Source of the DNA: Nostoc sp. PA-18-2419
Lineage (GTDB): Bacteria; Cyanobacteriota; Cyanobacteriia; Cyanobacteriales; Nostocaceae
Length of the DNA: 63,900 nucleotides
Direction of reading: 5' to 3'
Assembly: GCF_005869855.1 (NCBI RefSeq)
Contig: NZ_SZNH01000019.1
Location: forward strand, 57,558 to 121,457
Shown here: positions 37,603 through 45,525 of the stretch, piece by piece
Numbering within the stretch: the first letter of the stretch is position 1
How the letters are laid out: each line of letters opens with the position of its first letter
Program-made: the position numbers and the translations under genes
Notes under the pieces: model-generated
What the model was told of the DNA's origin: nothing
Databases searched by the model: none
Seen by the model: only the letters and a program-made list of their open reading frames with translations

Positions 37603-39927
37603 ATGACAACAACCATTGACTTTCTCAGTCACCTTAACCCCAGCCAACGTCAAGCTGTCGAACATTACTGCGGGCCATTGCTAGTTGTTGCTGGCGCGGG
37701 TTCGGGTAAAACACGAGCGCTGACTTACCGGATTGCAAATCTGATCCTCAAACACCGTGTAGATCCGGAAAATATCCTGGCGGTTACTTTTACTAACAAA
37801 GCTGCACGGGAAATGAAAGACCGGATTCAACGGCTGTTCGCCGAACAAGAAGCAATGAAACAATACAGTCAGCGGTTGGATTTGTTGACAGAATACCAAC
37901 AAATGCAATTGCGATCGCAAGTTTATAAAAATACTATAAAAGATTTGTGGTGCGGTACTTTCCACAGTCTATTTTCTCGGATTCTTCGCTTTGACATTGA
38001 AAAATATCAAGACGATAAAGGACGCCGCTGGAATCGCAATTTTTCTATCTTTGATGAATCAGATGTTCAAAGTATTATCAAAGAAATTGTTAACAAGCAA
38101 TTAAATTTAGACGATAAAAAATTTGATGCTCGCTCTGTCCGTTACGCTATTAGTAACGCGAAAAACCAAGGCTTGTCACCCCAAGAATTTGAACGAGAAC
38201 AACCCAATTATCGGGGACGGGTAATTGCCGAAGTTTATAATATATATCAAGATAAGTTAGCAGAAAATAATGCTCTCGATTTTGACGATTTAATTCTCGT
38301 ACCTACGAGATTATTTCAACAAAACGAACAAGTCTTGGGTTACTGGCACCGCAAGTTTCGCCATATACTTGTAGATGAATATCAAGATACTAACCGCACT
38401 CAGTATGAACTGATTCATTTATTAGTAACTAATGGTGAAACCAAAAAGAGCGACTGGGAATGGCAAAATCGCTCAGTTTTTGTTGTCGGTGATGCAGACC
38501 AATCTATTTACAGTTTCCGCATGGCAGATTTCACAATCTTGCTAGAATTTCAGCAAGATTTTGGCGATGGTTTGGCAGATGACGATACCCGGACAATGGT
38601 CAAGTTAGAAGAAAACTATCGCTCTTGTGAAAATATTTTGCAAGCGGCAAATGAATTAATTGAAAATAACACCCAACGAATTGATAAAATTCTCAAACCA
38701 ACGCGGGGGCCGGGGGAGCAGATTTTTTGTCATAAAGCCGATGAAGAATTAGCAGAAGCGACATTTGTAATTAATCAAATTCGCACCTTAGAACAGCAAA
38801 ATCCAGAGTTGAACTGGGGTAGTTTTGCCGTACTTTATCGTACAAATGCTCAATCTCGTCCTTTTGAAGAATTGTTAGTCAGGAATCAAATTCCTTACAC
38901 AGTTGTGGGAGGAATGAAATTTTATGATCGCAAAGAAATTAAAGATGTGATTGCTTATTTAAGAGCGATCGCTAACCCATCTGATACACTAAGTTTATTG
39001 CGAGTTATTAATACTCCCCGGCGGGGAATTGGCAAAAGCACGATTGATGCTTTGGTGAACGCCTCCCAACAATTAGGAACGACTTTGTGGGAAATACTCA
39101 GCGACGAAACATCAGTTAATACACTAGCTGGACGGGCAACAAAAGCTGTAAATAACTTTGCCCAAATGATTAGCCGTTGGCAAGGACAAATTGGCACGCT
39201 TCCGGTGACTGAGGTTTTGCAAGGAATACTAGAAGATTCTGGTTACGTCCAAGACTTAATGAATCAAGGCACAGATGAAGCCACAGATAGAGTACAAAAC
39301 GTCCAGGAACTTTATAACGCTGCACTGCAATTTCAAGAAGAAAATGAAGATGTTTCTCTGACAGCATTTCTGCAAAGTGCCGCCCTCAGTTCGGATTTGG
39401 ATAACTTAAAAGAAGGACAAACAGCGGTTTCTTTGATGACTTTACACGCCTCCAAAGGACTAGAATTTCCTGTAGTATTTTTAGTGGGATTAGAACAGGG
39501 ACTATTTCCCGGCTATCGTTCGCTAAGTGATCCTGCGTCTTTAGAAGAAGAACGCCGCTTGTGTTACGTAGGAATTACTCGCGCCCAAGAAAGATTGTAT
39601 CTATCACACGCCCGCGAACGTCGCTTGTATGGTTCTCGCGAACCCGCCATCCGATCGCAATTTCTCGACGAATTACCAGAAGAATTATTAGCTAGCCAAC
39701 GAGTGAGTCATCAAACTTATACCAAAAGTGCCTATAATTCAGGTGGTAAGCCAGATACAACCCACAATTGGCAAGTAGGCGATCGGGTATTACATAAAAC
39801 TTTTGGCCCTGGCGAAATCACACACGTTTTCGGAACGGGTAGTAAAATGTCTGTGGCGATTAAATTTCCCAGTTTGGGGCAAAAAATTGTTGACCCAAGG
39901 ATAGCACAATTACAAAGAGTCGAATAA
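37603..39927 (+). CDS. pcrA: ATP-dependent DNA helicase PcrA/UvrD
   Basis: 774 residues, normal length. Superfamily 1 motifs in order: Walker A AGAGSGKT (about 30-37), Ia FTNKAAREMKDR, II DEYQDTN, III GDADQSIYSFR, IV YRTNAQSR, V LMTLHASKGLEFPVVF and VI VGITRAQERLYLSHA. The C-terminus has the Tudor-like VGDRVLHKTFGPGEI. It unwinds DNA in repair and replication restart. A housekeeping gene between two defence-like loci. Confidence 0.95.
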   Translation: MTTTIDFLSHLNPSQRQAVEHYCGPLLVVAGAGSGKTRALTYRIANLILKHRVDPENILAVTFTNKAAREMKDRIQRLFAEQEAMKQYSQRLDLLTEYQQMQLRSQVYKNTIKDLWCGTFHSLFSRILRFDIEKYQDDKGRRWNRNFSIFDESDVQSIIKEIVNKQLNLDDKKFDARSVRYAISNAKNQGLSPQEFEREQPNYRGRVIAEVYNIYQDKLAENNALDFDDLILVPTRLFQQNEQVLGYWHRKFRHILVDEYQDTNRTQYELIHLLVTNGETKKSDWEWQNRSVFVVGDADQSIYSFRMADFTILLEFQQDFGDGLADDDTRTMVKLEENYRSCENILQAANELIENNTQRIDKILKPTRGPGEQIFCHKADEELAEATFVINQIRTLEQQNPELNWGSFAVLYRTNAQSRPFEELLVRNQIPYTVVGGMKFYDRKEIKDVIAYLRAIANPSDTLSLLRVINTPRRGIGKSTIDALVNASQQLGTTLWEILSDETSVNTLAGRATKAVNNFAQMISRWQGQIGTLPVTEVLQGILEDSGYVQDLMNQGTDEATDRVQNVQELYNAALQFQEENEDVSLTAFLQSAALSSDLDNLKEGQTAVSLMTLHASKGLEFPVVFLVGLEQGLFPGYRSLSDPASLEEERRLCYVGITRAQERLYLSHARERRLYGSREPAIRSQFLDELPEELLASQRVSHQTYTKSAYNSGGKPDTTHNWQVGDRVLHKTFGPGEITHVFGTGSKMSVAIKFPSLGQKIVDPRIAQLQRVE

Positions 39928-39981
39928 AAGTCACAGCTTTGTTACTTCTTAAAGAAGTTGCAGAGCTTGTTTTATACTTTT

Positions 39982-40275
39982 TTATATTTCAACTTCTTGA
40001 AAATGTTCAACTGTAGGAAATGGCTCGTAAAAATGATGTAGAAGTTTCTTCCACTCTTGATATTCAGGAGAACCTCGAAATCCCACAGTATGAGATTCTA
40101 AACTTTGCCATCTCACAAGTAATAAGTATTTCCCTTGTACTTCTAGACATCTGTGTAATTCATGGGATAAATATCCATTGATTGAGGAAATAATTTTAGA
40201 AGCTTTTTGAAAATCAGCTTCAAAATCTGATTCTAAACCAGATTTGACGTGAAGTATCACAGCCTCAAGAATCAT
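39982..40275 (-). CDS. Antibiotic biosynthesis monooxygenase (ABM)-fold protein
   Basis: 97 residues from the ATG at 40275. A TTG 96 bases upstream would add residues that do not fit the family. The text MILEAVILHVKSGLESDFEADF, then GYLSHELHRCLE, YLLLVRWQSLESH and GFRGSPEYQEWKKLLHHFYEPFPTVEHF matches the short ABM/YqjZ-like group. Such dimeric ferredoxin-like proteins may act as monooxygenases or heme-related enzymes; the role is unknown. It follows ptuB by 92 bases on the same strand. Confidence 0.8.
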   Translation of the reverse strand: MILEAVILHVKSGLESDFEADFQKASKIISSINGYLSHELHRCLEVQGKYLLLVRWQSLESHTVGFRGSPEYQEWKKLLHHFYEPFPTVEHFQEVEI

Positions 40276-40367
40276 ATAGTCTTTAACGAGAATTAAGTTG
40301 ATGTTATTTAGTATAAATTGAATGTGATGTCTACAATGAGCTACGCCTACATACACATTTTTATCAA

Positions 40368-41018
40368 TCAAAAATAATTCTTGAATAAATAGCTAATTGC
40401 CGCACAAAACGGAGTATATTGCCCATTTTTATCAGGTTTTTCATAACCTTGAGCAAGTAGCTGTATTTCTGCTTCAGTTAAATCATCAGTAGCAAGCAAT
40501 GCAGCATCAATTGCTAGTTTACGCATATTTTGTAGCTTGCTGATATTGAGTGCAAGCTTCTCAATTGTTGTTTGAGCAGCAGCTTTTTTAGCTAGCTCAT
40601 CTGTTGGTTGAATTTCGCCAGAAGCAGGGTATTGAAAAAAATCAGCACAGGTTATTTTTAAGGGTGAAACCATCAAATTTTCATCGTACCAATACTTTTT
40701 CTTATGTCCACAATGCACGGGAACAGGAGGAGGTTCTTCACTTTCTCCTTGGCACGAAGCAATAAGATTTTTATATTCTAGAGATAGACTTGGATATGCA
40801 CTACGAGGCTTTAGATGTTCTATATGGCTAGTTTCTCTAGTAATACGCATTCCACAATAGCAACAGATATATCCTTGTTCTTTAAGTAAAGCATCATGTA
40901 CAATAGGTTTTTCTGGTGTTTGAAAATTATCATCCCAGTCAGGTTTCCAATCATCGTTTTCTAGAGCTTTCCAAGCAGTCAATTTTTCTGGTTCTTGATT
41001 TTTTTTGATGTACTTCAT
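40368..41018 (-). CDS. ptuB: Septu antiphage protein PtuB (HNH-type nuclease)
   Basis: 216 residues. The HNH part has C52-C53-x-C55 in EQGYICCYCGMRI, then SHIEHLKPRS (H68), N84 in EYKNLIASC and C89, with VHCGHKKK (C103). This zinc-bound beta-beta-alpha layout is that of TIGR02646/PtuB proteins. PtuB is the nuclease partner of PtuA in Septu. Its start overlaps the ptuA stop by 4 bases, so translation is coupled. No reverse transcriptase is adjacent, so a retron is unlikely. Confidence 0.88.
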   Translation of the reverse strand: MKYIKKNQEPEKLTAWKALENDDWKPDWDDNFQTPEKPIVHDALLKEQGYICCYCGMRITRETSHIEHLKPRSAYPSLSLEYKNLIASCQGESEEPPPVPVHCGHKKKYWYDENLMVSPLKITCADFFQYPASGEIQPTDELAKKAAAQTTIEKLALNISKLQNMRKLAIDAALLATDDLTEAEIQLLAQGYEKPDKNGQYTPFCAAISYLFKNYF

Positions 41019-42268
41019 CGGTTGAGAATTTCCTTCCGCCGAATGAGTACATCCGCTTTAACAAACTCAGGTTCATCTGCTCCAATTTCATTGGCTAACT
41101 GTTGACGTAATTGCCTAGCACCTTCAATATTTCCAGCATCAATTAGTCGAAAAAGCTCTAAAAGACTTTCTTTTATTTTCTGCGGACGTTCTGGAACACC
41201 CATGAGGTCTTCTAATATGCGATTGCTATCTCTGCCAAAGGAACTTTCTGGTTTTTTAGCAACAACACCTTGGTCTGTCTTTTCTAAAATGTAAATTCCT
41301 TCTGGCTTGACTTGGCTAATTACTTGAGGCGAATGGGTAGTGACAATAAATTGACAATTGGGGAATGTTCTGGTCAAAGCTGGAATAATTTCACGTTGCC
41401 ATTTTGGGTGTAAGTGTAGTTCAATTTCATCAATTAAAACAACACCCTCACCTTCGAGCGGTTCTGTTAAACCTGGGTTGGCGATCGCCAATCGTCTTGC
41501 TAAATCTCCCACCATTGCCAGCAAACATTTCTCACCATCCGATAGCTGATTTACTATCAGTTCTTCACCTTGTTTTATTACAGTCATTCTTAAAGGAGAA
41601 CGACGAACCCGTAACTTTGAGAAACTAGGTATCAATGAAGATATCGCTTGTCTAACTGCTTCTAACTGTGGATCTTGGTAAGTTAGGTTGTCTCGTAGTA
41701 ACTCACTCTCTAAATCTTCTTGGTTTCTAAACCATTGGAAAAAAATCGCAAAGTCATTTCTGCTGCCTGTAAGCGCTTTTTCATAAGCATCTATTTGCTT
41801 AAACTCAGTTTTCTTTGGAGTCTCTAGTTTAATATCAAGAACTGCACGATTAACGGGATAGTACACTGCTAGAGGTAGGTTATATTGAGGCTCATTTTGC
41901 CAATGACGCCAAATTGCATCAGCAGCGGATCTTATCATTTCATGCATTGAATCTTGAGATACTCCATTACGACTTCGAGATATTTCCCAATTATCTTCTC
42001 CTCCACGTAATAAAATCGCAATATTCAGTTTTGTTAATATGTCTTTATTAGAAATATCTAGTTCACTAAATGCTCTTACTTCATCTTTCGGAGAAACACC
42101 TCCAATCCATTCCATAAAACGGGAAAGTAAGAGAGAAAGAGCATCAAGAATGCTGGACTTACCTACACCGTTGATACCAATAAGCACAATAGATTCATTT
42201 ACATCAAACTCAAGCGTCAAATCACCGATTCCACGGAAAGATTGCATTTTCAAGCGCTTGACTTTCAT
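41015..42268 (-). CDS. ptuA: Septu antiphage protein PtuA (AAA/ABC-type ATPase)
   Basis: 417 residues. Walker A is GINGVGKSS (31-39) after the family start LKMQSFRGIGDLTLEF. The ABC-like signature LSDGEKCLLAM is near 245 and Walker B GVVLIDEIELHLHP near 278, then VTTHSPQVI. This is an SMC/RecF-type ATPase as found in PtuA. It is thought to sense infection and control PtuB. It lies 5 bases after a Tat-exported phosphoesterase gene, overlaps ptuB, and is probably one operon with both. Confidence 0.88.
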   Translation of the reverse strand: MKVKRLKMQSFRGIGDLTLEFDVNESIVLIGINGVGKSSILDALSLLLSRFMEWIGGVSPKDEVRAFSELDISNKDILTKLNIAILLRGGEDNWEISRSRNGVSQDSMHEMIRSAADAIWRHWQNEPQYNLPLAVYYPVNRAVLDIKLETPKKTEFKQIDAYEKALTGSRNDFAIFFQWFRNQEDLESELLRDNLTYQDPQLEAVRQAISSLIPSFSKLRVRRSPLRMTVIKQGEELIVNQLSDGEKCLLAMVGDLARRLAIANPGLTEPLEGEGVVLIDEIELHLHPKWQREIIPALTRTFPNCQFIVTTHSPQVISQVKPEGIYILEKTDQGVVAKKPESSFGRDSNRILEDLMGVPERPQKIKESLLELFRLIDAGNIEGARQLRQQLANEIGADEPEFVKADVLIRRKEILNR

Positions 42269-42273
42269 AATAA

Positions 42274-43194
42274 TTACGCTAATTTCAATTGAATAATACC
42301 TTTATCAAAAACACGATTATTAGTAGCGATCGCATTTACTTCAATTCTATCTGCATACACTTCATACGCTGCAAAACTTAAATCACTAGTGGAATACTCT
42401 GTCCACTGAGAACGCCCTACAGGACGATTACCTGCACCTGCACCACAAATTAAATAAGTTGTACCATCAATAGCACGAGTCCGTTCATAATTATGTTCGT
42501 GACCATTGATATAAAGTTGAACGCCATATTTTTGAAACAATGGAGTCAATGTTTTAATAAAGTCTGGATTACTGCCATACTGACCAGATGAATAAATTGG
42601 ATGATGTCCATATACCACTTTCCAAGCAGCGTTACTCCGACTTAATTCTTTTTCTAACCAAGTTAGCTGGTTTTCCCAATCAGCATTACTATTAGTATCT
42701 AAAGCAAAAAATTGTACAGTTCCCCGACGAAATGTATAATATCGTCTGCCATTCATATTGAAACCAACATACTTCAGTTGTGGTTCGCCATTTTCAGTAC
42801 GAATATCGTGATTACCTAAACAAGCTTGAAATTTTACACCTTGCTTGAGCAAAGCTTGGTAGGGGCGTTCAAAAACTGCACTAATTTTTTCAATTTCGCC
42901 ATTGTTGTAAATGTTATCTCCAGCTAAAACTACTAAATCATAAGGATTTTGTTTGTGATAAAAATTCATTGCCCCAGCCACAGCATACTGTCCTTTAGCA
43001 CCGGTTCCTGTATCTGCAACAGATACAAAACGTAATAACAAGTCTTTTTTCGGTGGGTTGGCGGCTATAACTGTTGTGGAATCGCTAACATCAGCACTTT
43101 GAGAATTTTGATGATTTAACATCCAGCCCAAAAATCCTGTACCGATAGCGCCCAGGCTACTTAAAAATAAAAATTGACGGCGTTTCAAGTTCAT
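42274..43194 (-). CDS. Tat-exported metallophosphoesterase (purple acid phosphatase-like)
   Basis: 306 residues. A twin-arginine signal KRRQFLFLSSLG opens the protein. The calcineurin-type metal motifs follow in order: SVADTGTG, GDNIYNNGE, GNHDIR, GHHPIYSSG and NGHEHNYER. This matches tartrate-resistant acid phosphatase relatives, acting in the periplasm on phosphomonoesters or diesters. The next gene, ptuA, starts 5 bases after its stop, so they share a transcript. A defence role is not shown, and position may be chance. Confidence 0.9.
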   Translation of the reverse strand: MNLKRRQFLFLSSLGAIGTGFLGWMLNHQNSQSADVSDSTTVIAANPPKKDLLLRFVSVADTGTGAKGQYAVAGAMNFYHKQNPYDLVVLAGDNIYNNGEIEKISAVFERPYQALLKQGVKFQACLGNHDIRTENGEPQLKYVGFNMNGRRYYTFRRGTVQFFALDTNSNADWENQLTWLEKELSRSNAAWKVVYGHHPIYSSGQYGSNPDFIKTLTPLFQKYGVQLYINGHEHNYERTRAIDGTTYLICGAGAGNRPVGRSQWTEYSTSDLSFAAYEVYADRIEVNAIATNNRVFDKGIIQLKLA

Positions 43195-43329
43195 AACTCA
43201 CCAAATTTAATAAATAGTTAGTTTCCACAGAACTAATGTGCAATGAAGTGATACATTAAGGCAAAAGAGGCAGCACCAGTAATAATGTACGTTGTTTGTC
43301 TTTGATTCGCTGCTTTTGGTGAAAGTTCC

Positions 43330-44244
43330 ATGTCACAAGACAATCCAAAACCGAACGAACAGCAGGTAACTCAACCTCCCCAAAAACCTTACCAGAGAGT
43401 TCAGCCAATTTGGAAGGCTAAAATTATCCAACTTCTGAAAGGGACAATTGGGGTTTTAGAAGTAACAGTCCAAAAACTGGAGACAGCACCTCCACCCGGT
43501 GCTGAAGAAACCCCCAGTTTTTTGCAACAGCTTCAGCTGCGGTGGGGTGGACTATTAAGGACAGTCCGCTTATTTTTACCATCAAATTTATCTACAAAGT
43601 TATCAGATACAGCTTTGACGGGAATTATCACAGGAATTGCTGTAATTCTCGTTTGGACAACTACAACTATTTTTACTAATAAACCTACCCAAGTAGCAAC
43701 AGTTCCTCCGGTTGAGGAAGTTCCCATACCAACACCAACCATAACTACTCCACCAAAATCAGCTGTACCAGAACCACAGCCACCAGAGGAAATTACGCCG
43801 CCAGAAAAAATTACACCAGCGCCAGAAGCACAACAACCACCCCAGGAAATTACGCCGTTGCCAGAACCAGAACCGGAAGTAATTCCCACACCAACGCCAA
43901 CACCAACACTAATCAGAGAATTGACACCTGAACAAGCCTTAATTGTGGCTATTGAAAATCAGGTAGCTGAAATTAGCGATCGCACTACCTCTGGTCTGAT
44001 AAAGTCAATTCAAGCTAACTTTCGCACCAGTAATCTCACTGTGAAAATTAGTGACGATTGGTACACTATTTCAGAATCTCAACAGGACAAACTCGCTGCC
44101 GATATTTTACAACGCTCTCAACAACTTGATTTTACTCATTTAGAAATTATCGACTCTCGAAATCGCTTAATAGCACGTAATCCAGTTGTTGGTACTGAAA
44201 TGGTAATTTTCAAACGAAAAACAACAATTTCAACAAAAACTTAG
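43330..44244 (+). CDS. Pro-rich single-pass membrane protein, conserved type
   Basis: 304 residues. The N-terminus is polar, with helix KIIQLLKGTIGVLEVTVQKLE. One membrane segment is at about 97-115 (LTGIITGIAVILVWTTTTIF). A Pro/Glu/Thr-rich spacer (about 125-200) follows, then a folded C-terminal domain with LTPEQALIVAIENQVAEIS, NLTVKISDDWYTISESQQDKLA and EIIDSRNRLIARNPVVG. The layout suggests a cell-envelope protein whose C-terminal domain lies outside the plasma membrane. Family function unknown to me. Confidence 0.7.
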   Translation: MSQDNPKPNEQQVTQPPQKPYQRVQPIWKAKIIQLLKGTIGVLEVTVQKLETAPPPGAEETPSFLQQLQLRWGGLLRTVRLFLPSNLSTKLSDTALTGIITGIAVILVWTTTTIFTNKPTQVATVPPVEEVPIPTPTITTPPKSAVPEPQPPEEITPPEKITPAPEAQQPPQEITPLPEPEPEVIPTPTPTPTLIRELTPEQALIVAIENQVAEISDRTTSGLIKSIQANFRTSNLTVKISDDWYTISESQQDKLAADILQRSQQLDFTHLEIIDSRNRLIARNPVVGTEMVIFKRKTTISTKT

Positions 44245-44606
44245 AAATTAGCGTTGCATATTTTGAAATCGTAATTTTTAGATTTCAATATCTAAATTTC
44301 ATCCGTCGTTTATGCAACGCTTTCAAAGTCTAAAGTTATAAAAAAATAAAATAAATAATATATTTTTTTGCTGAAGTGTAAAATTTGTGTTAATTGTAAT
44401 TTCTGCATTCACTATAACATTGATGGCAAATTATTGCATTATCTAATAAAGAGGTGTATTTTAGAGAATGGCTTTTGTAAAGAGCTTTAGTAAAAAATAA
44501 TTCAGCAAATCAGAATAAAGCGCTCAATTGATATTTATCAATTTTGCAAACTTTGTCTTGTTAATTACTATCAACACTTAACTTATCAGTTTAACTTCAA
44601 GTATTT
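44245..44606. other. AT-rich intergenic region
   Basis: 362 bases with the inverted-repeat element at 44250-44321. The rest is strongly AT-rich with no ORF. The promoter of the ATP-grasp gene is expected near 44500-44600. Confidence 0.5.
44250..44321. repeat. 72-bp inverted-repeat element
   Basis: AGCGTTGCATA and TATGCAACGCT are perfect 11-bp inverted ends 72 bases apart, with the inner pairs ATTTTGAAAT and GATTTCAAT partly matching. It starts 6 bases after a stop codon. It may be a tiny MITE or a terminator. Its tip GCGTTGC is shared with the MITE at 58365. Confidence 0.5.
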
Positions 44607-45437
44607 ATGTTAGACAACGTTTCGCTATTGCTCCAAGCTTGTGAAAATCTAAATATTAGCTATGAAATTATTTATCCATCTGAAAATTTAATCAAAGTAA
44701 AATTGAATAATAAACACCACTATTTTTGTAATCATACCACTCCTTTAATTAATCAAGCAGTGGCAAAAATTGTCAAAGATAAGGAATATACTTATCATAT
44801 TTTAAATAGAAAAATTAAACTTCCTCGGACAATAGGCTTTCTTTCGCCTTTTTGTGATGCAAGATACAATATGTATTTAAAATTTCCAACTATCCAAGAT
44901 ATTATCTCAGAAATTAAAGAAAATTTTGCAACACCTGTGATTGTAAAAAGGAATTCTGGTTCCAAGGGACATAATGTCTTTTTATGCCAAAATCAAGATG
45001 AAATTGAAAACGCTTTAAAAGAGATTTTTAATAACAATAATAAGTATGATTATGTTGCCATTGCTCAAGAATTAATTCACATAAAATCTGAGTATAGAGC
45101 AGTTTTCTTAAATAAAGAATTAGTTCTACTCTATGAAAAAGATATAAGTAACGCGAATTTTACGGGTAACTTAAGTCCTCTCCATTGGGATGGCGCAAAA
45201 GCAAAATATATAAGCGATCCACAAATTTTGTCAGAGATTGATAATTTTGCCAGACCAATTTTTGAAGAATTAGACCTTGATTATGGTGGCTTAGATATTG
45301 TATTGGATCAAGATAATCAATATTGGTTAATTGAAATCAATTCTCAACCAAATTTCACCATTTTCACTAGAGACAATGGAAAAGAACATGTGTTGAAAGT
45401 TTTTGAAAAAATCCTAACTAGTCTAGCCTCAAAATAA
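44607..45437 (+). CDS. ATP-grasp-domain ligase, RimK-like
   Basis: 276 residues. The central ATP-grasp fold shows PVIVKRNSGSKGHNVFLCQN (phosphate-binding loop), AQELIHIKSEYRAVFLN and the metal-binding end LDYGGLDIVLDQDNQYWLIEINSQPNF with the E-x-N pair. Such enzymes make amide or thioester bonds from a carboxylate, ATP and an amine. It is closer to RimK/glutathione-synthetase-like peptide ligases than to biotin carboxylases. Substrate unknown; the gene is AT-rich and stands alone. Confidence 0.82.
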   Translation: MLDNVSLLLQACENLNISYEIIYPSENLIKVKLNNKHHYFCNHTTPLINQAVAKIVKDKEYTYHILNRKIKLPRTIGFLSPFCDARYNMYLKFPTIQDIISEIKENFATPVIVKRNSGSKGHNVFLCQNQDEIENALKEIFNNNNKYDYVAIAQELIHIKSEYRAVFLNKELVLLYEKDISNANFTGNLSPLHWDGAKAKYISDPQILSEIDNFARPIFEELDLDYGGLDIVLDQDNQYWLIEINSQPNFTIFTRDNGKEHVLKVFEKILTSLASK

Positions 45438-45525
45438 TTTAGGGCATGGGGCATGGGGTATGGGGTAGGGAAGATAATATTAACTTCTCACGCCTTGGCG
45501 GAGCTTTCCTTGCTTTAATCTTAAC

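Noticed and set aside
40368..42268. retron Ec78-type system
   Set aside because: ptuA and ptuB are present but no reverse transcriptase or msr/msd-like RNA is adjacent.
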